Positions 26,512 through 35,151 of a stretch of 64,000 nt of DNA are shown in pieces. The stretch is from Gammaproteobacteria bacterium (lineage in GTDB: Bacteria > Pseudomonadota > Gammaproteobacteria > SZUA-152): assembly GCA_029882975.1 (NCBI GenBank), contig JAOUJW010000010.1, forward strand, positions 81,461 through 145,460, given 5' to 3'. Made by a program: the position numbers and the translations under genes. The notes beneath the pieces were generated by a model. It ran no database searches. It had not been told where the DNA came from and saw nothing but the letters and a program-made list of their open reading frames with translations. Every line of letters begins with the position of its first letter. Position 1 is the stretch's first letter.

Positions 26512-27351
26512 ATGAGCGGCACAAATCGGAGTATTAAGCGTTTTTCACGTTGGGCCGTTTTATTGGTCTGTACAGGTTTGTTTTTATTCTCCTGTTTTGC
26601 ACATTCGATCAATGTTGCACCTGCGATCGATGTTGCACCTGCGATCGATGTTGTAGCGATCGATGTTGTACCTGATCCTGACGATGCGGATTCCAGCACA
26701 ACAATTAACACACCCGATAAAAAAGGACTGATATCCGATTCATTGTACTTTTTCTCCTACCAAGTGTTTTTTCTCGGTTTGATTTACGTATTACCGGAGG
26801 ACGAATCGGGTTGGAGCACCGAACAAAAACACGGCAACCCGTTTGACAAGTGGGGTTACAATGTCACCCATCCGGAATGGGACCAGGATCGGTGGTACAT
26901 CAATTATGTCGGTCATCCTTACTTTGGCGGTACCTATTATGTACGCGCCAGGGAACGGGGTTACGATCCCAAGACTGCTTTTTGGTATACGGTGATGATG
27001 TCCACTTCCTGGGAGCTGGGTTTGGAAGCATTGGCTGAACCGGTCTCCATTCAAGATATGATTGTTACGCCTACCTTTGGAAAAATGGTGGGTGAATTTT
27101 TTATGCGGGTGCGCCAACCCATCAAAAACAAACGTCCCATTACGCGATCCACCAGTGATGGCATCATATTATTTCTAACCGACCCCATCGGTAGCTTGAA
27201 CAATAAATTCAGGCGCGTTTTCGGCTGGAAAGATCATCTGGAGTTGCATCTCTCCAGTCGTGAGGCCAACAGGTATCTTGATCCCGTTGGTGAACTGGCT
27301 GGTGTTCAAGTTCAGGAAACGCTGGGCCTGCGTATCAGTCTGAAGTGGTAG
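26512..27351 (+). CDS. DUF3943-like outer-membrane-associated protein
   Basis: ATG at 26512 is chosen; a TTG at 26464 would add 16 residues before the hydrophobic segment. The product has 279 residues. A signal-like segment near 13-33 ends in LFSC. It is followed by a short tandem repeat (NVAPAIDVAPAIDVVAIDVV), then a DUF3943-like domain with NYVGHPYFGGTYYVRARERG and SWELGLEALAEPVSIQDMIV. The C-terminus ends QETLGLRISLKW, with a terminal aromatic residue as in outer-membrane proteins. Function is unknown. Confidence 0.65.
   Translation: MSGTNRSIKRFSRWAVLLVCTGLFLFSCFAHSINVAPAIDVAPAIDVVAIDVVPDPDDADSSTTINTPDKKGLISDSLYFFSYQVFFLGLIYVLPEDESGWSTEQKHGNPFDKWGYNVTHPEWDQDRWYINYVGHPYFGGTYYVRARERGYDPKTAFWYTVMMSTSWELGLEALAEPVSIQDMIVTPTFGKMVGEFFMRVRQPIKNKRPITRSTSDGIILFLTDPIGSLNNKFRRVFGWKDHLELHLSSREANRYLDPVGELAGVQVQETLGLRISLKW
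26607..26672 (+). repeat. Imperfect tandem repeat inside the DUF3943-like gene
   Basis: Unit GATCGATGTTGCACCTGC occurs twice (first with one change), then twice in shortened, altered form. It encodes (N/D)VAPAI-type repeats in the linker after the signal segment, and such an array could vary in copy number. Confidence 0.7.
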
Positions 27352-27384
27352 TCCGGCGATTTCGGGCGCAAATTTACTGTATGA

Positions 27385-28047
27385 TCAGGACAGCTTTGCG
27401 GAGAACACGGAATTACGGCTGCGGACATAGGCAATGATTTCATCGGGATAACTGGCCGGTACACTGTTTAACACAGAGTTGCGTTTTAGCAGTTCCTCGC
27501 TCCATTTTTTAATAGCCGGCAGATCGTCAAAAAAATCCTCCCCGGACAATGAGCTTAGAACACTTAAATAGCGAAACAGGGGTGCATATACGGCATCTAC
27601 CATACTGAATTCGGCGCCGGAAAAAAAAGGACCGTCGGATAAAAACTCTTCCAAGGTATCCAATCGATCGACGATGGTGTTGCGTTGCTGTTTGTGGAGC
27701 ATGGCATCTGTGGTTGTATAGTAACTGTATACACTGGACAAGATGTCGTTACCAAACTCCATCCAGGCTTTTTGTTTGGCTTTTTGCATAGGGTCACTCG
27801 GATATAAGGAGCCCGGTGAAATGTCGTCAATAAACTCGATAATAGGAATGGATTCAAATAGGGGCTCTTTATCCACCAATAGCACCGGCACCTTTTCTAA
27901 AGGTGACACATCATAAAACCAAGGTGGCGGGCTATCCAAGTCGATGTATTCAATCTGGTGCGGTAGGCCTTTTTCAGCTAACACGATTAGTGCGCGCTGC
28001 ACAAAAGGGCACAGTGCGAAGCTGATCAATTTCAATTCGGGAGTCAT
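27385..28047 (-). CDS. Glutathione S-transferase family protein
   Basis: The product has 220 residues. The thioredoxin-like N-terminal domain has SFALCPFVQRALIVLAEKG, where Cys 13 sits at the omega-class-like active site, plus KVPVLL (cis-Pro) and ESIPIIEFID (glutathione Ser motif). The C-terminal domain is all alpha. Cys instead of Tyr/Ser suggests a thiol-transfer or reductase role. It is divergent from the DnaJ-related gene. Confidence 0.87.
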   Translation of the reverse strand: MTPELKLISFALCPFVQRALIVLAEKGLPHQIEYIDLDSPPPWFYDVSPLEKVPVLLVDKEPLFESIPIIEFIDDISPGSLYPSDPMQKAKQKAWMEFGNDILSSVYSYYTTTDAMLHKQQRNTIVDRLDTLEEFLSDGPFFSGAEFSMVDAVYAPLFRYLSVLSSLSGEDFFDDLPAIKKWSEELLKRNSVLNSVPASYPDEIIAYVRSRNSVFSAKLS

Positions 28048-28189
28048 ATTCGGTTTTCCTTCTTTGCTGCGGGCTTACCCGTCCACTGCCTATGTTTCTA
28101 TGTCCAGTTATGGTGAGGTCTACGTACGTGAATTTTCTATGCTACCATTAGGTTCATGATTGTGTTTTACCAACTACGTGGTTAGTTCC

Positions 28190-28768
28190 ATGTCGGATTC
28201 CATCACCCTCGAATTATCGTCCGTCGTGCTGGATGTCATCGAGCGGCACCCTGATGGTTTGAGCGAATACGAATTCATGAAGTTCCTCAAAACCAATTAT
28301 AACACTGCCCAAATAGAAAATGCATTTGACAATAATCACTCATTATTTAAGGCACATTTTATCTTGTTTCATGTGCTTTATAAATTGCGTAATGATTTGT
28401 GGCTTGAAAAAAAGGGGCATTTGGATATAAGCCCGCTCAAAATCCAGTTGCTGCCCTATGTCGAGCAGGAATCAGGGCTCACGGAATTTGATGAACTTGC
28501 CGCCTACTATCTTGATATTTCTCATCTGAAAAACACCAGTGCCACAGAGGTTGAGCAAATGCTGAGTACGTTTTATGAGCATTTGTCCGGTTGGGGTAAG
28601 CGTAAATGGGCTTTAGAGCAGTTGGGGCTTGAAGACCCTGTGGACAATGCTACCATTCGCATCACTTACAAACGTTTGGTGATGAAGTTTCATCCTGACC
28701 GAGGCGGAGACAAGGAAACGGTTCAGCTCATCAATGAGGCTGTCAAAGTACTATTAGGGAAGGTGTAA
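28190..28768 (+). CDS. DnaJ-related protein with C-terminal J domain
   Basis: ATG at 28190 gives 192 residues; upstream TTG and GTG codons are in frame but less likely. The N-terminal 130 residues match the gammaproteobacterial DNAJ_related region (DVIERHPDGLSEYEFMKFLK, FHVLYKLRNDLWLE). The C-terminus is a J domain with KRLVMKFHPDRGGD, including the HPD tripeptide needed to stimulate DnaK-type ATPases. It lies 7 bp upstream of the DksA-like gene. Confidence 0.85.
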   Translation: MSDSITLELSSVVLDVIERHPDGLSEYEFMKFLKTNYNTAQIENAFDNNHSLFKAHFILFHVLYKLRNDLWLEKKGHLDISPLKIQLLPYVEQESGLTEFDELAAYYLDISHLKNTSATEVEQMLSTFYEHLSGWGKRKWALEQLGLEDPVDNATIRITYKRLVMKFHPDRGGDKETVQLINEAVKVLLGKV

Positions 28769-28775
28769 GAAAGTT

Positions 28776-29129
28776 ATGAGTCTTGATGCTCAGGAACTGG
28801 AACGATTACGCTGTCAACTTTTGCAAAAACAGGAGCAATTGCTGGCGCTGGATAAAACCAACAAAGAGGCATCGCAAACGGTGGAGTTGGATCAAACCCG
28901 AGTGGGTCGTTTATCCCGTATGGATGCTTTGCAGGGACAGGCTATGTCACAGGAAGCCGGACGCCGGCGTAGTCAGGAACTACAAAAAATTCAAACTGCA
29001 CTGACTCGGATGGATGCCGGGGAATACGGTTTTTGCCTGCGTTGCGAAGAACCGGTGCACAAAGCGAGGTTGGAAGTGGACCCTGCTGCAACCTTGTGCA
29101 TACAATGTGCTGAAGATCAAACAACATGA
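28776..29129 (+). CDS. DksA/TraR-type zinc-finger protein
   Basis: The product has 117 residues. An N-terminal coiled-coil region is followed by GEYGFCLRCEEPV and TLCIQCAE, a complete C4 zinc finger, as in TraR/DksA proteins that bind the RNA polymerase secondary channel. It is shorter than housekeeping DksA. It lies in an operon with the DnaJ-related gene and overlaps the open frame of the amidase gene. Confidence 0.85.
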   Translation: MSLDAQELERLRCQLLQKQEQLLALDKTNKEASQTVELDQTRVGRLSRMDALQGQAMSQEAGRRRSQELQKIQTALTRMDAGEYGFCLRCEEPVHKARLEVDPAATLCIQCAEDQTT

Positions 29130-29173
29130 ATTGGATTAATATATATCATTTGAACACTTCGCGGGTAATGTTT

Positions 29174-30769
29174 ATGTTCCACAAATTTAGTCAATGGTTG
29201 CTTATTGTTCTTGTCGCGGTAGCGATCAGCGCCTGCGCGCGTGTGCCGCTGCGACATGCGGATACCTATACTCCACCACGGCCGAGCGCAAGCGATGAAC
29301 CCTTCACTTTGGTGGAGGCCACCATTGGTGATGTCCATAGAGCATTTCGTAACGGTAAATTGTCGTGTCTGGAACTGGTGCGGGAATACCTAAACCGCAT
29401 CAAGCAATACGATAGCGTGTCCAAATTAAACGCCATTACGTTTGTTAACAAACGGGCGGTGGAAACGGCGCTCAAACTGGATGGCGAGTTTAGGCGTTCC
29501 GGAAAATTGCGTTCCATGCACTGTGTTCCTCTGATCGTAAAAGACAATTTCCTCACCAAAGATTTGCCCACAACGGCCGGGTCACAGGTGTTGCGCAGTT
29601 TTATTCCGGATAACGATGCATTTATGGTGGCTGCTCTGAAACAAGCCGGTGCGTTAGTACTGGCTAAATCCAATATGGCAGAGTGGGCATTCAGTCCCTA
29701 TTTCACCATCAGTTCTACTGCGGGAGAGACTCGCAATCCCTATGATTTGAATCGAGTGCCGGCCGGTTCCAGTGGCGGTACGGCAGCTGCCATCTCAGCG
29801 AATCTCGGTTTGGTTGGGTTGGGAACGGATACGGGTAACTCCATTCGGGGGCCGGCATCACACACTGCTTTGGTGGGTATTCGTTCCACCTTGGGAAGTA
29901 CCAGTCGCAGCGGTGTCATTCCTTTACTGATGAATCGAGATGTTGCCGGTCCATTAACGCGTACCGTGGAAGACGCGGCGCGGGTGTTTGCCGTGATTGA
30001 TGCGTACGATCCTGAAGATCCGATTACCAAAAAAGGTAGAGACAAGTTACCGGTGGATTATACACAGTCATTGAGTCGCTCCGGTCTCAAAGGCATGCGC
30101 ATTGGTGTATTGAGAACCCTGGTGCAACCGGGAGATGAGGATTTTGAAATTACGGAAATATTTGAACGTGCGCTTCGCGATCTGCACAAAGCCGGGGCGG
30201 TTATCGTTGATGCGGTGGACATACCGAATTTTGCGGAATTGCGCAAAATCAACGGGTTTTGCAGTCGGTTTCGTTATGATATTAACCGTTTCTTTAAAAG
30301 TATGGGGGATAAAGTGCCCGTTCAATCCCTGGCACAAATCGTAGAGTCCGGCGCTTTTCACGAAACCAGCAAACGTGCTATGGATTGGGCAATGTCGGTG
30401 GATGTGGCACCTGAGGAGCAGGAAATTCCTTGTGTGGATGTGGAGGGTGATCCCCGGCGCAAATCCTATCGTGACACGGTACAGTGGGCTATGGACAAAC
30501 AACAATTGGATGCCCTGGTCTATCCCACCTGGACCAATCCCCCGCGCTTGCTGGGTGATCTGGACAGTCCGAACGGTAATAACAGCCCGGTTATTGCCCC
30601 CCATACGGGGCAACCTGCCATTACGGTACCTATGGGGTTCACTCAATCCGGGTTGCCAACGGGTATCCAGTTTTTGGGGCGGGAGTTTTCCGAGGCGCTT
30701 TTGTTTCAACTGGCCTACGCTTATGAGCAAGCGACGCTGCATCGACAACCACCGGCCATGTTTCCCTGA
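29174..30769 (+). CDS. Amidase-signature family protein, lipoprotein-type
   Basis: The frame is open from an ATG at 29126 that overlaps the DksA-like stop by 4 bp. ATG at 29174 is preferred because it begins a lipoprotein signal peptide (MFHKFSQWLLIVLVAVAISAC). The product has about 531 residues. The Ser-cisSer-Lys triad is visible: IVKDNF (Lys), the Gly/Ser-rich core PAGSSGGTAAAISANLGLVG and TDTGNSIRGPASH. It hydrolyses an amide in the periplasm; the substrate is unknown. Confidence 0.87.
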   Translation: MFHKFSQWLLIVLVAVAISACARVPLRHADTYTPPRPSASDEPFTLVEATIGDVHRAFRNGKLSCLELVREYLNRIKQYDSVSKLNAITFVNKRAVETALKLDGEFRRSGKLRSMHCVPLIVKDNFLTKDLPTTAGSQVLRSFIPDNDAFMVAALKQAGALVLAKSNMAEWAFSPYFTISSTAGETRNPYDLNRVPAGSSGGTAAAISANLGLVGLGTDTGNSIRGPASHTALVGIRSTLGSTSRSGVIPLLMNRDVAGPLTRTVEDAARVFAVIDAYDPEDPITKKGRDKLPVDYTQSLSRSGLKGMRIGVLRTLVQPGDEDFEITEIFERALRDLHKAGAVIVDAVDIPNFAELRKINGFCSRFRYDINRFFKSMGDKVPVQSLAQIVESGAFHETSKRAMDWAMSVDVAPEEQEIPCVDVEGDPRRKSYRDTVQWAMDKQQLDALVYPTWTNPPRLLGDLDSPNGNNSPVIAPHTGQPAITVPMGFTQSGLPTGIQFLGREFSEALLFQLAYAYEQATLHRQPPAMFP

Positions 30770-30777
30770 GGTTTAGG

Positions 30778-31359
30778 ATGCAACAGAACATGAAAAGGCA
30801 ATTGGGTTGGATGGTTTTGGTATTTTTACTTCCAAGTACCTTTTATCAAGCTGTACTCGTTGCGAAGACTGATACGAAGGAACAGCCACAAGAACTCATT
30901 TACGAAGACAAATTTGTGGAGGTGAAAATTATTCCACGTTCTCCCGAGCAAATGCTGGCGTTTTACGAAGGTCGCGGTTTTCCTGTTATGGCCAAGCAAC
31001 GGATCGCCAAAGCCTGTTTTTTTACCGTGATTATTCAAAACAAAAGCAACAACAGACTTTGGTTGGATATGAGTCAATGGCAATTTGGAAGCAAAGATCA
31101 ATCCTTGCGTCTCGACAGACACTTTTGGCAACAGCAGTGGGATGAGATCCAATTAGCCCCCGCGTATCGTTCAACCTTTGGCTGGACCTTACTGCCGGAA
31201 GAACGCGGCTTATTTCCGGAAGAAGGTGTTGGCGGAAACGTGACTCTGCGTTTACATCAAGAAGCTGTCACTTGGTTGATAGAGTTTCCTACAAACGATA
31301 ATCGTAAGGGAAAGCGATACCGCGTACCGATAGGACCATTACAATGCAAATTGAAATAA
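30778..31359 (+). CDS. Exported hypothetical protein
   Basis: The product has 193 residues with a signal peptide near 1-29. The mature part is beta-rich (EDKFVEVKIIPRSPEQMLAF, FTVIIQNKSNNRLWLDMSQW) and may be an immunoglobulin-like fold. I recognise no family. Its 3' end overlaps the thioredoxin gene by 16 bp and it starts 8 bp after the amidase, so the three form one operon. Confidence 0.6.
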   Translation: MQQNMKRQLGWMVLVFLLPSTFYQAVLVAKTDTKEQPQELIYEDKFVEVKIIPRSPEQMLAFYEGRGFPVMAKQRIAKACFFTVIIQNKSNNRLWLDMSQWQFGSKDQSLRLDRHFWQQQWDEIQLAPAYRSTFGWTLLPEERGLFPEEGVGGNVTLRLHQEAVTWLIEFPTNDNRKGKRYRVPIGPLQCKLK

Positions 31360-31925
31360 TCAGAGTAACCGTGGCCGGGTTGATTCTGGGTGTTGTCTTA
31401 CCCGGTGTGATCGCAGCCACGGAGCTAAGTCAAAAGTCATCGCAAAAGTCATCGCAAAAGTCATCCCAAAAACCATTCCAAAACCCACCGAAAGGTATTA
31501 TTGTGGCCGCCCCCCGTGCCGCACCGGCTCTGAAATTAGCCGATATGGATGGCAACGAGTATGATATTAACCAGTCACGGGGCCATTGGGTATTTGTGCA
31601 TTTCTGGGCGAGCTGGTGTGGTCCGTGTCGACGGGAAATGCCCAGTATTCAAAAGCTCATTCCCAAGCTGAAAGGTTGGCACATTGCTATCATCAACACG
31701 TCCGAAACCGAAGATACCGTGTTTAGTTTCCTGGCCGAAGTGGCTCCTGAATTGGGGGCGCTGTTGGATTTGGACGGCGGAGTGACCCAGGCTTGGCAAC
31801 CTCGTGGTTTGCCATCGACATTCTTGGTCGATCCCAAAGGACAGGTTCGCTATGTTGTCCTGGGTGGGCGCGATTGGGAAAAACCGGAGTACCTGAATTT
31901 CTTGCATCATTTACCAACCCAATAG
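31344..31925 (+). CDS. TlpA/ResA-type thiol-disulfide oxidoreductase
   Basis: The product has 193 residues. A signal peptide is followed by a low-complexity linker QKSSQKSSQKSSQK (residues 30-43), then a thioredoxin fold with FVHFWASWCGPCRREMPS (CxxC at 92 and 95) and cis-Pro GLPSTFLVD. It is likely a periplasmic thiol reductase. It is the last gene of the operon with the amidase. Confidence 0.88.
   Translation: MQIEIIRVTVAGLILGVVLPGVIAATELSQKSSQKSSQKSSQKPFQNPPKGIIVAAPRAAPALKLADMDGNEYDINQSRGHWVFVHFWASWCGPCRREMPSIQKLIPKLKGWHIAIINTSETEDTVFSFLAEVAPELGALLDLDGGVTQAWQPRGLPSTFLVDPKGQVRYVVLGGRDWEKPEYLNFLHHLPTQ
31431..31466 (+). repeat. 12-bp tandem repeat encoding (QKSS)n
   Basis: Three in-frame copies of CAAAAGTCATCG (the last ends CC). 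It sits in the flexible linker of the thioredoxin gene, so copy-number change would alter linker length without a frameshift. Confidence 0.8.
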
Positions 31926-31981
31926 TCGACGTCGTGTCTGGACTTAAGATTCCATTAGTGTTTCCTTAACGCTTCGTTACA

Positions 31982-32026
31982 CCCGTTTTGGCGCAGATAA
32001 GAGGAGCGGTTAAGCCGACAAACGGG
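31982..32026 (+). promoter_or_regulatory. Stem-loop in the 280-bp leader of the lysozyme-like gene
   Basis: CCCGTTT pairs with AAACGGG, with a small inner stem CGG/CCG. It lies 180 bp before the ATG at 32207. It matches no riboswitch I can recall. The rest of 31926-32206 shows nothing definite. Confidence 0.3.
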
Positions 32027-32206
32027 AATGTCGTTTTGGGTCAAAAAAACAGCCTATCTCTTTGTTTATTATGGAATAAAGTCCTGTTTATAGGGTAATC
32101 GGATAAGTTTGACCAATAATATCTGTATCGGTAACATGAGCTTGTCTGGTTTTTACCAGCGAAAGAAGCACTGTCAGGGGGGCTTCAGAAAAAGTGAATT
32201 AGTGAG

Positions 32207-33226
32207 ATGAAACTGCAATACCTTAGCAATGACAAATACAATCAACTGGTGTTTAAAAGCATTGTTGGCGACACCGGTTACTCCACAGAACTTTTTATTT
32301 CTGATCATGGGTTTCCCAGTATCGGATACAATTTTAACCTTAAGGACCCGGTGGTTCTGCGACAGGTTTTGTTTGCCATGGGCTTTGATATTTCCGGTGC
32401 GGTTCTCAGTGGTGAGGCCGCTGTCGCTGAGAAATACTATATAGAGTTGATTTTTAGTGCCTTCCAGATTGTTAGCTGTAAAGATGCAGCGTCCTTAAAA
32501 CGAATCACTAACAATATCCTAATGACAAGAGCTCAAGATGAACGCTATGACCCGGATTTTGTGCGGTTACAGCACTTTGTAGCTGAGAAGCCCAAAGGCA
32601 TGATTACTTCGCTGGCATCGATCATTAGTTACTACGAGGAGCAACTGGATCGTTGGTTGGAAAGTTTTGAGAACATGAGTCCGCAACTTTCGCTTAAATC
32701 TGCAGAGCGGTCGGTGTTGTTCAGCCTGGCGTACCAAGGATTGATAGGGATGGAGCAGGATGGGAAAACTCCAAAATTTTCTGCTTTAGGTCAAGCGCTG
32801 TTGCAACAAAACCGCGCAGAGTGTTGGTATTTGATTCGCTATACCGCGTTTATTGGCGACCAAATAGGCAATCGCATTATCAAGAAACGCTATTTTGAAA
32901 GTGAATTGTTTAGTCTGTATGAAGAGGGAGAAACGGCGATTTCTCTTGCCCCATCCCGCTGTAAAGCAATCTATAAAATGTTTTTGGACAACAAACAGAA
33001 AATTCTAAATCACGAGACCATGTACGCAGCGCAAATCCGGGCGGCATCCAAACACTATGACTCATTAGGGGTCAAGATTCGAACCTTAGAACAAAGTTTT
33101 GATCTTGTGTATACACATATTCGTGAAATGAAGTCTTTGAATTCAAATTTTATACGAACTTCTTTGGAAAAGGTTCCAACTCTGGTTCCTATGAATTTCG
33201 TAGCCAGGAACACACAAGCTGTTTAA
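32207..33226 (+). CDS. Hypothetical protein with a possible lysozyme-like fold
   Basis: The product has 339 residues and no signal peptide. The start VGDTGYSTELFISDHGFPSI followed by GYNFNL recalls the phage T4-type lysozyme core (D-x(5)-T-I-G-x-G), and SVLFSLAYQGLIG resembles the family's later helix. The equivalent of the catalytic Glu is not obvious and Thr is replaced by Ser. The C-terminal part (residues 275-315) is a probable coiled coil. No phage genes are nearby. The family assignment is weak. Confidence 0.5.
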   Translation: MKLQYLSNDKYNQLVFKSIVGDTGYSTELFISDHGFPSIGYNFNLKDPVVLRQVLFAMGFDISGAVLSGEAAVAEKYYIELIFSAFQIVSCKDAASLKRITNNILMTRAQDERYDPDFVRLQHFVAEKPKGMITSLASIISYYEEQLDRWLESFENMSPQLSLKSAERSVLFSLAYQGLIGMEQDGKTPKFSALGQALLQQNRAECWYLIRYTAFIGDQIGNRIIKKRYFESELFSLYEEGETAISLAPSRCKAIYKMFLDNKQKILNHETMYAAQIRAASKHYDSLGVKIRTLEQSFDLVYTHIREMKSLNSNFIRTSLEKVPTLVPMNFVARNTQAV

Positions 33227-33270
33227 ACCGACTAATAATAAAACCACTCCAGATAAACCGTCTTTAACCA

Positions 33271-33296
33271 CCGCAGCCAGTCTGCGGTTTTTTTTT
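33271..33296 (+). terminator. Rho-independent terminator
   Basis: The stem CCGCAG/CTGCGG with loop CCAGT is followed by nine T, 45 bp after the lysozyme-like gene. Confidence 0.85.
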
Positions 33297-33368
33297 CTAC
33301 CTCACCGCATGCTGCAGCGAAGCAGGAATCATGTTATAACACATATTCCGGGACCTTCGGAGAGTTGA

Positions 33369-34118
33369 ATGGCGGTTTTGTGGAGTAAGGTAGTCGACGA
33401 TACCCGTTATGAAGTGCGTACGGCCGGAAAATCATTACGGTTGTACACCAACGGAGTATTTCATAGTCAATATAATGCGGATAGTCCGGCCTCGGGCAGT
33501 GTCTGGGATTTATTGTTTTTGCCTGCATATTTATCCAATCCTGCGACCATAAAGAACGTGCTGGTGTTGGGAGTAGGGGGCGGTGCAGTCGTTCGTCAGT
33601 TACAACATTTCTTACATCCAACCCGCATTACGGGTGTCGAGTTGGATCCCATGCATTTGTATATTGCCAAACGATTTTTCAAAATAAACCGTCCTAACAC
33701 CTATTTATACGAACATGATGCGGTACATTGGTTGCGTTCCTACCAAGGTCCTAAATTCGACTATATTGTGGACGACTTATTCAGCGACGCCTCCGGTGAG
33801 CCGGAACGCGCTGTGGAAGCGGATCATGGCTGGTTTTCCTTATTGCTAAAGCATTTGAGTTCCAATGGTGTTTTGGTTATGAATTTTGTGTCAGCAAAAG
33901 AGCTGAAACGCAGTGCTTTTTTTTCCAACCGTTTGGTGAAGTCCCAATTTCGATCCGCGTTTAAACTGGAAACCCCTAGTAATGAGAATGCCATCGCTGC
34001 CTTTTTAAAAACTGCTTCAAGCACCAAAGCCCTGTTGCGAAACCTATCAGCTCCGGAACTCCACGCGGTACTTAGAAATTATCCGGAAAAGTATCGGATA
34101 CGAGCTATCTCTATGTAG
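33369..34118 (+). CDS. Spermidine-synthase-like SAM-dependent enzyme
   Basis: The product has 249 residues. A short N-terminal beta region is followed by the Rossmann methyltransferase core: VLVLGVGGGAVVRQL (SAM loop), ITGVELDP (acidic residue binding the ribose) and DYIVDDLF. It resembles the SpeE fold, but the polyamine-specific Asp cannot be assigned with confidence. The next gene begins 13 bp later. Confidence 0.78.
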   Translation: MAVLWSKVVDDTRYEVRTAGKSLRLYTNGVFHSQYNADSPASGSVWDLLFLPAYLSNPATIKNVLVLGVGGGAVVRQLQHFLHPTRITGVELDPMHLYIAKRFFKINRPNTYLYEHDAVHWLRSYQGPKFDYIVDDLFSDASGEPERAVEADHGWFSLLLKHLSSNGVLVMNFVSAKELKRSAFFSNRLVKSQFRSAFKLETPSNENAIAAFLKTASSTKALLRNLSAPELHAVLRNYPEKYRIRAISM

Positions 34119-34131
34119 GGGGGAGAACGTA

Positions 34132-34704
34132 ATTACTTATCACGATGCGGGTTTTTTACGCCTAGTCTGGGATGCTAGGCAATGCGAACTGGAGTTTAAG
34201 GGTTTACGTATCGTAGCGCGCCCACTAAATTCTGCTCCGTTTGCCGTACAGGCATACGTGGAAGAGGAAGATACCCACCGGGTATTAGGGGCGTATCATG
34301 ATGTAACAGAGCCGCGCCAATCCACACGTAAACTTGTTACTGAAATGCTCAACGACAAACCTTCCTTTCCCGGACAGGTGATCGTCACCGGAAAATATCC
34401 CAAACGACTATTGGCCATTGTGCATGACTTAGAACAGGAGCCTTCCTGGCGGGTGGAATGGGTCAATGAAGCGCTGCAAGAGGTGTTTGAGATCGTAAAT
34501 CGGGAAGGATTTCGTTCTATTGCTGTTCCCATACTGGGAGGTGTGCACGGGCGAATCAGTGCGGTACGTTTTATGAAAATGATTCGTTGCTGCCTGGACC
34601 GAGGGGTACCACCCACTTTGGAACAGTTGTGGTTAATTCTCCCGCCGGGTGAGAACTGCCGTATTCTGCAACCATTAAAAGATCCACAAGTGGTGAGTGA
34701 CTGA
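34132..34704 (+). CDS. Macro-domain-like protein with apparent ATT start codon
   Basis: The frame is open from before 34118 and reads convincingly as protein (FLRLVWDARQCELEFKGLRI), but it has no ATG, GTG or TTG before an internal GTG at 34258. ATT at 34132 stands 6 nt after a strong GGGGGGAG site, so it is the best start, giving 190 residues. The part IAVPILGGVHGRISAVRFMK recalls macro domains (ADP-ribose binding), but this is tentative. It is probably co-transcribed with the spermidine-synthase-like gene. Confidence 0.55.
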   Translation: MTYHDAGFLRLVWDARQCELEFKGLRIVARPLNSAPFAVQAYVEEEDTHRVLGAYHDVTEPRQSTRKLVTEMLNDKPSFPGQVIVTGKYPKRLLAIVHDLEQEPSWRVEWVNEALQEVFEIVNREGFRSIAVPILGGVHGRISAVRFMKMIRCCLDRGVPPTLEQLWLILPPGENCRILQPLKDPQVVSD

Positions 34705-34771
34705 CGGGTTGGGAAAGCGTATGGAATAAAAGATTTGGAGAAGGTTTTAAAAGGGGGTAGTGAGAGAATCC

Positions 34772-34798
34772 CAGACCGGAAAAAAGCATTCCGGTCTG
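34772..34798. terminator. Hairpin between convergent units, possible terminator
   Basis: CAGACCGGA pairs with TCCGGTCTG over an AAAAAAGCA-type loop. It lies 68 bp after the macro-like gene and 20 bp past the end of the microprotein gene on the other strand. The nearest T run on the plus strand is 11 nt away. Confidence 0.45.
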
Positions 34799-34817
34799 AT
34801 CTTGGATTTTTCCCCGA

Positions 34818-34886
34818 TTAACCGAAAAATGCACCGGCGAATGCGATAGACAGTAACACTACAAATAAAATAATAACTAAATCCAT
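34818..34886 (-). CDS. 22-residue membrane microprotein
   Basis: On the minus strand GAGGGGGAGATTTC is followed by ATG and an ORF of 22 codons: MDLVIILFVVLLSIAFAGAF plus FG. The GGGGGAG site is near-perfect and the product is one hydrophobic helix, like KdpF- or CydX-type microproteins that accompany a membrane complex. No partner is adjacent. The remainder of 34887-35151 is AT-rich and shows no gene. Confidence 0.6.
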   Translation of the reverse strand: MDLVIILFVVLLSIAFAGAFFG

Positions 34887-35151
34887 TGAAATCTCCCCCT
34901 CAATATTTTTTAACATTCGCTCAATTTTAGAGCAGGCAAAAGAGTACCCAAGAAATTAACCTAGGTCAACCGTTGGTTATTAACCACAGTAAAATAGTGG
35001 AATATTTTCTGTAACATTTGGGGGGCTCGTGATACTGCATATTACTGAATCAGCACTAAATTTTCGTGAAAGGCTTGTGAATTGGGTTATGTTTGTCTAG
35101 TTTCTAATGAATGGATGTTCATAACAGTTTGTAATTTAAAGGGAGAAAGGA

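Noticed and set aside
31982..32026. Riboswitch (cyclic di-GMP or lysine type) before the lysozyme-like gene
   Set aside because: The stem is real, but the conserved cores of those riboswitches are absent.
32207..33226. Prophage, based on the lysozyme-like gene
   Set aside because: No other phage structural, integrase or attachment sequences are nearby.
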